NCBI GenBank assembly: GCA_009886305.1
Contig: QXZO01000117.1
Span: 2,198 to 16,207, forward strand
Source: Betaproteobacteria bacterium
Lineage (GTDB): Bacteria; Pseudomonadota; Gammaproteobacteria; Burkholderiales; Eutrophovitaceae
Length of the DNA stretch: 14,010 nt
Reading direction: 5' to 3'
In this document: one piece after another, positions 7,894 to 14,010 of the stretch
How positions within the stretch are numbered: the first letter of the stretch is position 1
Layout of the letters: each line of letters opens with the position of its first letter
Notes under the pieces: generated by a model
Told to the model about the DNA's origin: nothing
What the model saw: the letters and a program-made list of their open reading frames with translations, nothing else
Database searches by the model: none
Translations under genes and position numbers: made by a program

Positions 7894-8998
7894 TTAGAGA
7901 CCCTGTTTGAGACTTGCCTGAATGAATATGTCTAAGTTTCCGTCTAATACAGCTTGTGTGTTCCCAGTTTCGACGTTGGTACGTAAATCTTTTATTCTCG
8001 ATTGATCAAGCACGTAAGACCTTATCTGGTGACCCCAGCCAATATCTGATTTTGAGTCCTCAAGTTTTTGTTGCTCAGATTGTCGTTTTCGAAGTTCAAG
8101 TTCGTAAAGTTTAGACTTTAGCATTGACATCGCCGCCGCTCGGTTCTTATGTTGTGATCTGTCGTTTTGGCACTGAACCACTGTGTTTGTAGGTACGTGA
8201 GTGATACGTACAGCTGAATCTGTTCTGTTGACGTGCTGGCCGCCAGCGCCGCTGGCTCGATATGTATCAATTCTAAGTTCTGCTGGATTAATCTCAACTT
8301 CTATTGAGTCATCGACTTCTGGATATACAAAAACACTAGCGAATGAGGTGTGCCTTTTTGCATTGGAATCGAATGGCGATTTTCTTACCAGTCGGTGAAT
8401 TCCCGTCTCGGTTCTTAATGTACCGTAGGCATATTCGCCAGAGATCTTTAAAACTGCACTTTTTATACCAGCAACGTCTCCGGGTGACTCCTCCAATACT
8501 TCGGCGGAAAATAGTTTAACGTCGGTATATCGAGCGTACATTCGCAATAGCATTGCGGCCCAGTCCTGACTTTCTGTTCCGCCAGCGCCGGACTGTATAT
8601 CAAGAAAGCATCCATTTTTATCAATCGGATTCGAAAACATGCGACGAAATTCCAAATCTTCGATCTTTGCCTGTGCTTGAGCTAGATCGTGCTCAATAGA
8701 TTCAAGTGTTTCTTGATCATTCTCTTGAATTACTAATGTTAATAGCTCTCCCATGTCTTTTACCTGAGAGGTAACGGAAGAAAGAACATTCACAATCGCT
8801 TCTAAGGACTTTTTTTCTTTACCAACTTCTTGAGCGTTTTCCGGGTTTTGCCATATTTCTGGGTCTTCTAATAAACGATCAACTTCAGCGAGTCGATCTG
8901 TTTTAACATCAAAGTCAAAGATACCCCCGTAGTTGCGAGGTTCTGTCGGCTAAATCTTCTATTTTTTCTTGAATGGTATTTAAGTATTCGGCTTCCAT
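7894..8998 (-). CDS. prfB: Peptide chain release factor 2 (RF2), expressed by programmed +1 frameshift
   Basis: RF2 reads UGA and UAA stop codons and triggers peptide release. The gene is in two frames. Codons 1-27 run from ATG at 8998 through RGYL, where an in-frame TGA (8917-8915) stops zero-frame reading. A +1 slip on CTT TGA C continues as DFDVK from GAC at 8916-8914 through to TAA at 7896-7894. The joined product is 367 residues, near the 365 of E. coli RF2. Numbered this way, the stop-recognition tripeptide SPF falls at 207-209 and the catalytic GGQ at 252-254, both two residues beyond the E. coli positions, which matches the two extra codons before the slip. The TGA makes expression autoregulated: low RF2 favours the shift. 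An ORF caller would start at the internal GTG at 8793 and lose 68 residues. Confidence 0.97.
8914..8929 (-). promoter_or_regulatory. prfB programmed +1 frameshift site with internal Shine-Dalgarno
   Basis: On the minus strand the site reads CGGGGG (8929-8924), TAT, then CTT TGA C (8920-8914). The G-rich internal Shine-Dalgarno stands 3 bases before the CTT slip codon, the same spacing as in E. coli prfB, and the stop has the weak context TGA C. It is the known autoregulatory recoding element of RF2. Confidence 0.96.
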
Positions 8999-9068
8999 AG
9001 CTTAGTGTTATTGTCCCGATGTTGAGTGTTTTAATGCCCTCATTTTACCGGAATCGCAGGGCCAATTT

Positions 9069-9095
9069 ATTGTATTAAATGTCGGTAGTTCTAAA
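9069..9095 (-). promoter_or_regulatory. Candidate promoter for prfB-lysS-aacS
   Basis: In the 152-base gap between recJ and prfB the minus strand has TACAAT (9074-9069), one mismatch from the -10 consensus, and a weak TTTAGA (9095-9090) 15 bases upstream. The spacing is short, so only the -10 is convincing. I saw no clear recJ terminator, RNA gene or other element in this gap. Confidence 0.3.
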
Positions 9096-9150
9096 TATTT
9101 AGATATACGGTTTCACTTTAATGTGTGTTCGGTGCGGATTAGTATGAGCC

Positions 9151-10854
9151 TTACCAAGTTTCTATAATCAGTTGTGCGGGTTTATGATCAAAGAAGTCGT
9201 TGATGTCGAGGCGGTATACGCAATTAATCAAGTCTGGAACGGCATCGTTAAAATTAAATCGAATCGCATCAATCTCCCCGCCTTGTGGAGAAAAGGAAAC
9301 ACGTAATTTTGTATGTGCCTCTCCGAGTATTCTATGTGCTTTGACATGGAGCTCGTCTTTAAAGGCTGGTTCAGGAAACCCTTGCCCCCAAACCTGTGTT
9401 CTTAGTTCTTTTGCTAATTCAGTGAGAGAGTCTTGTTCTCGTAATGAACCATCTGTATAGATCGCATTATCAATGGTGTTTTTTTTGAATTCTTCAGCCA
9501 CTATTTTGTTAAATAGATGTGTAAATTGTTCTAGTTTTTCAGCTTGAATCGTGAGTCCAGCCGCCATAGCGTGACCACCAAACTTATCGATGATGCTTGA
9601 ATCTGTTTTTGTTAACGTATCCAACACGTCGCGAAGGTGGATGCCTTGAATTGATCTTCCAGAGCCTTTGAGAGAGTTATTTTTTTCGGGTGCGAACGCA
9701 ATGGTCGGACGATTGAATTTTTCTTTCACGCGCGATGCCAGTATTCCAACAATTCCGGAATGCCATTGTTGGTTAAATAAAGTAATGCCAGACTCAACCT
9801 TAGTCTCAATATTTTCTAAGTATTTTAGTGCTTGCTCCTTCATATCACCCTCAATATGCCGACGTTCAACATTAAGTTGGTCGAGCTCTTTTGCCAATTC
9901 CGTGGCTCTTTCGATGTCATGTGCAATAAGACATTCAATCCCTAATTTCATATCAGTGAGTCTTCCGGCAGCATTCAATCTGGGTCCGACAGCAAAACCA
10001 AAATCAGATGCTCGCACAACGGATGGATCTTTCTTTGCAATCCTTAATAAGGCCTGTATTCCCGGATTCATGTTTCCCGTTCTGATTCGGCGCAATCCTT
10101 GGGCTACGAGAATTCTGTTGTTTTGGTCAATTGGTACAACGTCCGCGATCGTACCCAAAGCAACAAGATCTAAGAGCTCAGCTAAATTTGGTTCTTGATT
10201 TTTTTGCGCGAAGTATTCGCGAGCTCTCAATTCTGCTCTTAATGCAATTAACACATAGAACATGACGCCAACGCCAGCGAGCGATTTACTCTCAAAGGTG
10301 TCGTTCGGTTGATTCGGATTAACAATGCAGCTAGCTTGAGGAAGTTCTGGGCCTGGTAGATGATGATCAGTAATTAAGACTTTTATTCCAAGTTCTTTAG
10401 CCCTATCTACGCCCGTAATGCTGGCGATACCATTGTCTACTGTGATTATTAAGTCTGTTTGTTTTTTAGCAACTATGTCTACTATTTCTGGTGTTAACCC
10501 ATATCCATGTTCGAATCGATTTGGGACGAAGTATTCAACATTAATGCCTATGCGGCGTAAAAATAGGATAGTAATAGCGGCAGCCGTAGCCCCATCTGCA
10601 TCGTAGTCAGCCACAATCAAAATATTCTCATCATTGGCAATCGCATCCGCTAATAATTCGCCGGCTTGTTTACAGTTTTTTAATGTTTCAAGGGGGGCTA
10701 GCTTTGTCAGACTGTCATCGAGCTCATTTCCATCTTTGATGCCTCTAGCGGCGAGAACGCGTGCCAGTACTGGCGAGAGCCCTTTTTTCGTGAGGGCCTC
10801 ATGAGAAAGCTTTGGTACTTTTCGATCCTTAATAAGTCGTTCTGATTCAGTCAT
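9151..10854 (-). CDS. recJ: Single-stranded-DNA-specific 5'-3' exonuclease RecJ
   Basis: RecJ degrades single-stranded DNA from the 5' end in recombinational and mismatch repair. The 567-residue length is typical. DHH-family metal-binding motifs appear in order: ADYDADG (82-88), VDNGI (139-143), DHH (163-165) and NPNQPND (179-185), then AGVGV (193-197). GPRLNAAGRL lies mid-protein, and the DHHA1 domain motif FGGHAMAAGL lies in the C-terminal half. The last ~100 residues fit the C-terminal OB-like domain, ending LIIETW. The ATG lies within the last codons of the upstream RpfE-like gene (8-base overlap, ATGACTGA), so translation is coupled. Confidence 0.97.
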   Translation of the reverse strand: MTESERLIKDRKVPKLSHEALTKKGLSPVLARVLAARGIKDGNELDDSLTKLAPLETLKNCKQAGELLADAIANDENILIVADYDADGATAAAITILFLRRIGINVEYFVPNRFEHGYGLTPEIVDIVAKKQTDLIITVDNGIASITGVDRAKELGIKVLITDHHLPGPELPQASCIVNPNQPNDTFESKSLAGVGVMFYVLIALRAELRAREYFAQKNQEPNLAELLDLVALGTIADVVPIDQNNRILVAQGLRRIRTGNMNPGIQALLRIAKKDPSVVRASDFGFAVGPRLNAAGRLTDMKLGIECLIAHDIERATELAKELDQLNVERRHIEGDMKEQALKYLENIETKVESGITLFNQQWHSGIVGILASRVKEKFNRPTIAFAPEKNNSLKGSGRSIQGIHLRDVLDTLTKTDSSIIDKFGGHAMAAGLTIQAEKLEQFTHLFNKIVAEEFKKNTIDNAIYTDGSLREQDSLTELAKELRTQVWGQGFPEPAFKDELHVKAHRILGEAHTKLRVSFSPQGGEIDAIRFNFNDAVPDLINCVYRLDINDFFDHKPAQLIIETW

Positions 10855-11845
10855 TGGTGTCTGTTAACCAGTCCACTGTGTTTATTGTCTTTTTCCAAAA
10901 TTTACGTAACGAATACTTAGTACACTTTGTATTGTAGAGAACAGATTTTTTCATCATTTGTATGTTTAATTCTGAGTATCGACCCGTCCTTAACAGTGTA
11001 ATTGCACGGGATGCTAAGACGTTTGCTTGGATTAGGCTGTTTGGGTCTTGACTCAGTTGCAACTCTATAAGCACGTCATGCTTTGGGAGCGGTGTCGAAA
11101 ATAAGTGTTCGTGAGATGTCAATGTCGCTTTTGCAGCATGGGATAACGTCAGTAGTTCTGGGCTTTGTGCTGAGACTGTGAGTGGTGAATTAGTAAGGGT
11201 TGAACGGCTGCCTTCACCCCATAACCACACACCATTAGGTCGTCGACTCATTTCAAGATCGTGGAGCTTCTCATTGTTTTGATGAAAAACCATCTGGGCT
11301 TCATTCATTTTGGAGATCCAAAAGCGAGATCCAGGTCCTTTGGGTAAAACATCGCTCATTGGTCGGCGCTCTGCATCGTTGGTACTGGTGGTGCGGATCT
11401 TAGGGTCATCCTGAAGACCCAAGATAAATAACGATGGCCAGGTCGACACATGGCGGATTATCGGTTTTTCGAAGACTTCACAAAGTAGTTCGCTGTAGCG
11501 TTCTGATTGTGCACTCACGCTATTAAAGCTGTTCAGGCGCTGCGCGTAGACATCGTTCATGCCTGCAGTGTACTCAACTAATTCACAGCATAGATAATAG
11601 GGGCAGGCAAACATTTCCGGATCGACTCTCGCTAGTAGCGCGCTCACAGAAACGTCGTTCGATTGGTGTTCGGTGAGCTTCTTAAGTGAATAGTTCAATA
11701 TGGATGTATAGCTCGTTGGTGTTCGATAGCCACGACTGAATAGAAGATCTAGTGCTGGGGTAGACGCAGATTTTGAAAAAGTCTCAGGCCCTATTGTGTT
11801 CGATATTGTTATGAATAGATTACTCACGGATGATGTCGTACGCAT
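10847..11845 (-). CDS. rpfE: RpfE-like protein (COG4255-type, unknown biochemical function)
   Basis: The 332-residue protein has no signal peptide or membrane segment and is probably cytoplasmic. Two stretches suggest the family: WISKMNEAQMVFHQN (176-190), matching the W-x-x-x-x-NE-x-QM-x-x-H pattern, and RRPNGVWLWGEG (201-212), matching the P-x-N-x-x-WLWG-x-G pattern, both as I remember them from RpfE/COG4255 proteins. The N-terminal ITISNTIGPE, then the TPALDLL segment and a DP at 75-76, fit the same family. Members have been described as phosphoglycerate-mutase-like, but the usual metal ligands are not obvious here. In Xanthomonas rpfE lies with recJ, prfB and lysU in the rpf cluster, and the same neighbours occur here. 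No Shine-Dalgarno is visible before the ATG. The symbol rests on motif and synteny, not on a search. Confidence 0.6.
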   Translation of the reverse strand: MRTTSSVSNLFITISNTIGPETFSKSASTPALDLLFSRGYRTPTSYTSILNYSLKKLTEHQSNDVSVSALLARVDPEMFACPYYLCCELVEYTAGMNDVYAQRLNSFNSVSAQSERYSELLCEVFEKPIIRHVSTWPSLFILGLQDDPKIRTTSTNDAERRPMSDVLPKGPGSRFWISKMNEAQMVFHQNNEKLHDLEMSRRPNGVWLWGEGSRSTLTNSPLTVSAQSPELLTLSHAAKATLTSHEHLFSTPLPKHDVLIELQLSQDPNSLIQANVLASRAITLLRTGRYSELNIQMMKKSVLYNTKCTKYSLRKFWKKTINTVDWLTDTND

Positions 11846-11939
11846 TAATGTAATAAGATGGATTGTCCCACACCTAGAAGGTGAATCAAATGTTGAACCT
11901 AACGATATAATGGGTTCTTAATGATCCGAGCGAATCTCT
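11846..11939. promoter_or_regulatory. Divergent promoter region between rpfE-recJ and lolCD
   Basis: A perfect TATAAT at 11906-11911 faces lolC, with no good -35 at 16-18 bases. A small palindrome CACCT-AGA-AGGTG (11871-11883) sits near the middle. Facing rpfE there is only a weak TTGATT (11889-11884), with an ACAATC about 17 bases on. Neither flanking gene has a clear Shine-Dalgarno. The -10 box is the only element I would rely on. Confidence 0.45.
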
Positions 11940-13187
11940 ATGTTTAAGCCCTTCGAGCTTTTTGTTGGTCTACGTTATACGAAAACTAAACGTAAGAATC
12001 ACTTTATCTCTTTTATTTCAGCCACATCGATGATCGGTATCGCACTCGGAGTGGCGGCGCTTATTGTTGTACTGTCGGTAATGAATGGATTTCAAAAAGA
12101 GCTTCGCGCAACCATTTTAGGTGTTGTGTCACATGTTCAAGTGATCGGCATGCAAGGACAGTTTGAGGATTGGCAAGAAATAGTCGAAACAACAAACTCA
12201 TCAAATGAAGTTATCGGTACGGCGCCATTTGTGTCGGGAGAGGGTCTTTTGACTTTTGGTCGAAGATCGCAGGGCACGATGATCCGAGGGGTGCTGCCAC
12301 AATTAGAGAACGATGTGTCAGATGTAGGAGCAAGTATGGTTGAGGGCTCTTTGGACTCATTGATTTCAGGTGAATTTAATGTGGTCCTGGGTATCGACCT
12401 TGCGCGCTCACTTGGCGTAGGTGTCGGTGACCGGTTGGTGATGATCACGCCTCAAGGCCAGGTAACCCCAGCCGGGGTTATGCCGAGACTAAGACAGTTT
12501 TTTGTATCCGGTATTTTTGAAGTCAAAAATTACGAATATGACGCGGCACTAGCGATTATTCATATGGAAGACGCGCAAAGGCTCCTGAGGCTTGGTGATT
12601 CAGTCTCTGGTCTTAGGTTGAAACTGACTGACTTATTTGACGCGCCACGCGTCGCGTCTGAGCTATCTCGCATCCTACCTGCTAGTTTCTATATCTCAGA
12701 CTGGACACAAAGTCACGCAACCTTCTTTCGAGCGATACAGATTGAGAAGCGGGCGATGTCGATTATTCTTCTGCTTATCGTTGCGGTTGCTGCTTTTAAC
12801 ATTGTTTCTACGCTTGTGATGGTAGTGACCGATAAGCGGTCAGATATTGCGATATTGAGAACGCTGGGGGCGCTTCCGACTCAAATTATGAAAATATTTT
12901 TTATTCAAGGTTCTCTGATTGGATTTATAGGTACGGCTCTTGGTTTGTTTTTTGGATTACTTGTTGCGTCAAATATTGATGTCATTGTTCCTGCTATTGA
13001 GGGGCTTTTTGGTGTTCAGTTTTTAGCTAAAGATGTTTATTATATTTCTGATATTCCTTCAGATATTCAGCTTGACGACGTGGTGTGGATTGGGTTTTTA
13101 TCTCTGGGATTAACGATGTTGGCGACAATTTATCCCAGTTTGCGTGCGGCAAAAATTAATCCATCTGAAGCGTTGCGTTATGAGTAA
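11940..13187 (+). CDS. lolC: Lipoprotein-releasing ABC transporter permease, LolC/E family (possibly LolF-type)
   Basis: Inner-membrane permease that extracts outer-membrane lipoproteins and hands them to the chaperone LolA, powered by LolD. The 415 residues show the MacB/LolC fold: an N-terminal amphipathic segment FELFVGLRY, TM1 (~25-50, ending LSVMNGFQKELR), a periplasmic domain (~60-265), then TM2 (~272-295), TM3 (~317-345) and TM4 (~380-402), with the conserved coupling stretch RSDIAILRTLGA (300-311) and the terminal NPSEALRYE. Residues 171-182 (PQGQVTPAGVMP) correspond to the Hook loop that recruits LolA in LolC. The ATG is chosen because FELFVGLRY aligns with other family N-termini. 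Only one LolC/E-type gene is present and the gene after lolD is a tRNA, so the permease may act as a homodimer (LolF). The stop overlaps the lolD start. Confidence 0.93.
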   Translation: MFKPFELFVGLRYTKTKRKNHFISFISATSMIGIALGVAALIVVLSVMNGFQKELRATILGVVSHVQVIGMQGQFEDWQEIVETTNSSNEVIGTAPFVSGEGLLTFGRRSQGTMIRGVLPQLENDVSDVGASMVEGSLDSLISGEFNVVLGIDLARSLGVGVGDRLVMITPQGQVTPAGVMPRLRQFFVSGIFEVKNYEYDAALAIIHMEDAQRLLRLGDSVSGLRLKLTDLFDAPRVASELSRILPASFYISDWTQSHATFFRAIQIEKRAMSIILLLIVAVAAFNIVSTLVMVVTDKRSDIAILRTLGALPTQIMKIFFIQGSLIGFIGTALGLFFGLLVASNIDVIVPAIEGLFGVQFLAKDVYYISDIPSDIQLDDVVWIGFLSLGLTMLATIYPSLRAAKINPSEALRYE

Positions 13188-13884
13188 GCCTGACATGAAT
13201 AAGAGACTGGTCTTGTCCGCCGATAGTGTTGAGAAGAACTATGGCGCGATTGGAGGCGTGCCCATAGAGGTGCTTAAGGGGGTTTCTCTGGAGGTTTACG
13301 CGGGTGACATTACAGCGATTGTTGGTACGTCTGGCTCCGGGAAAAGTACGTTGTTACATTTGCTTGGAGGTCTAGATAGACCAAGTCTTGGTGAGGTGAG
13401 AATTAATGATGAGTCCTTTTCATCTCTATCAGAGTCCAAAATTTGTGAAATACGTAATCGGTCAATTGGGTTTGTATATCAGTTTCATCATTTGCTACCG
13501 GAATTTACTGCTCTGGAAAATGTAGCTATGCCGTTGCTGATGCGTCAAGATTCTGTGGCAGACGCTAGAGAAAAGGCTTGTAATATGTTGACTCGTGTTG
13601 GTTTAGACCACCGTCTCGGTCATCAGCCAACGGAGCTGTCTGGCGGTGAGAGGCAGCGGGTTGCCATCGCCAGAGCCCTGGTTACTAGTCCGACGTGTTT
13701 GCTAGCTGACGAGCCTACGGGTAATTTAGATAAATCCAGTGCAGCAGACTTTATGGATCTTGTGTTCCAGGTTAATGAGGAACTAGAAACAAGTGTCATT
13801 GTTGTGACGCACGACGTCGAATTGGCAGCAAAAATGCATAGGACTTACCGTTTAGATGATGGCCAATTAACTCCTGATCGTTAG
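13180..13884 (+). CDS. lolD: Lipoprotein-releasing ABC transporter ATPase LolD
   Basis: Cytoplasmic ATPase that drives lipoprotein release through the LolC-type permease. From ATG at 13180 it has 234 residues, against 233 in E. coli. Walker A GTSGSGKST (49-57), Q-loop Gln101 in YQFHHLLPEFTALENV, ABC signature LSGGE (153-157), Walker B LLADEPT (174-180) and the H-loop His211 are all intact. The Q-loop stretch FHHLLPEFTALENV is typical of LolD rather than other ABC ATPases. The open frame extends back to 13144 within lolC, but 13180 gives the normal length and an ATGAGTAA overlap with the lolC stop; ATG at 13195 is a possible alternative. Confidence 0.96.
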   Translation: MSKPDMNKRLVLSADSVEKNYGAIGGVPIEVLKGVSLEVYAGDITAIVGTSGSGKSTLLHLLGGLDRPSLGEVRINDESFSSLSESKICEIRNRSIGFVYQFHHLLPEFTALENVAMPLLMRQDSVADAREKACNMLTRVGLDHRLGHQPTELSGGERQRVAIARALVTSPTCLLADEPTGNLDKSSAADFMDLVFQVNEELETSVIVVTHDVELAAKMHRTYRLDDGQLTPDR

Positions 13885-13906
13885 AGTCCTTGTATAGCGT
13901 ACATAG

Positions 13907-13931
13907 CGAGTGATCGGCTACGCTCGGTTTT
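13907..13931 (+). terminator. Possible lolD terminator overlapping the tRNA promoter
   Basis: CGAGTG (13907-13912) pairs with CGCTCG (13921-13926), including one G-T pair, around an 8-base loop, and is followed by GTTTT. The stem is short and the T run is only four. The T run overlaps the -35 box of the tRNA promoter. Confidence 0.4.
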
Positions 13932-13957
13932 GACATCATGCCGTTTAGTGCTAGAAT
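13930..13957 (+). promoter_or_regulatory. Sigma-70-type promoter of tRNA-Val
   Basis: A perfect -35 TTGACA (13930-13935) and a -10 TAGAAT (13952-13957, one mismatch) are 16 bases apart, and the tRNA begins 13 bases after the -10 box. The sequence just after the -10 (CCGGC) is GC-rich, as in stable-RNA promoters under stringent control. Confidence 0.85.
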
Positions 13958-13969
13958 CCGGCTTCCTTT

Positions 13970-14010
13970 AGGCGCGTAGCTCAGTTGGTTAGAGCACCAC
14001 CTTGACATGG
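13970..14010 (+). tRNA. tRNA-Val (anticodon GAC), 3' half beyond window
   Basis: The 5' half is readable: acceptor strand AGGCGCG (13970-13976), TA, D-stem GCTC, loop AGTTGGTTA, GAGC, then the anticodon arm CCACC-TTGACAT-GGtgg, cut at the window end. The anticodon GAC is at 14004-14006, reading the Val codons GUC and GUU. More tRNAs may follow downstream. Confidence 0.93.

Noticed and set aside
7894..8793. prfB starting at the internal GTG at 8793
   Set aside because: It would remove RF2 domain 1 sequence; the frameshift signature and the ATG at 8998 explain the full-length protein.
8915..8917. In-frame TGA in prfB as a pseudogene or sequencing error
   Set aside because: It is the conserved programmed stop, with a correct slip codon and internal Shine-Dalgarno.
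9668..10198. 176-codon plus-strand open frame inside recJ
   Set aside because: It is antisense to an intact recJ with all DHH motifs, the translation resembles no family, and no ribosome binding site stands out.
12137..12448. 103-codon minus-strand open frame inside lolC
   Set aside because: It is a shadow of a well-conserved lolC coding region, with a Ser/Pro/Thr-rich composition typical of antisense frames.
13144..13179. Extended N-terminus for LolD
   Set aside because: The extra residues lie within the lolC coding end and have no LolD similarity; ATG at 13180 gives the normal length.

Overview
The window looks like the chromosome of a free-living gammaproteobacterium, perhaps marine, with moderate GC. 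Supporting points are a canonical prfB with a programmed frameshift, an RpfE/COG4255-type gene overlapping recJ, the order rpfE-recJ-prfB-lysS that I recall from the Xanthomonas rpf region, and a Lol lipoprotein-export pair. The genus cannot be read from the sequence. Nothing points to a phage, plasmid or insertion sequence.

Layout. (1) 1-4304, plus strand: a three-gene electron-transfer module. It holds a multiheme cytochrome c cut by the window edge (two CXXCH motifs visible), a secreted pentaheme cytochrome with a large heme-free C-terminal domain, and a 528-residue outer-membrane beta-barrel protein whose GTG start directly follows the cytochrome's stop codon. (2) 4305-4388: a short convergent gap with a four-copy heptamer repeat and a hairpin. 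(3) 4389-11845, minus strand, transcribed right to left: an RpfE-like gene and recJ (8-base overlap), then after a 152-base gap prfB, lysS and an acetoacetyl-CoA synthetase gene, the last two 1 base apart. (4) 11846-11939: a short divergent promoter region. (5) 11940-13884, plus strand: overlapping lolC-type permease and lolD ATPase genes. (6) 13930-14010: a strong promoter and the 5' half of tRNA-Val(GAC).

How the genes fit together. The first module resembles the logic of porin-cytochrome conduits, in which periplasmic multiheme cytochromes and a beta-barrel move electrons across the outer membrane. Neither the heme count nor the barrel matches MtrABC or the Geobacter PCC that I can recognise, so its function is open. 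The rest is housekeeping: DNA repair (recJ), translation (prfB, lysS, tRNA-Val), ketone-body or acetoacetate activation (aacS) and lipoprotein sorting (lolCD). Only one LolC/E-type permease is present and the next gene is a tRNA, so this may be a homodimeric LolF-type transporter. prfB must be read through a +1 frameshift: the RF2 reading frame starts at 8998, not at the internal GTG at 8793.
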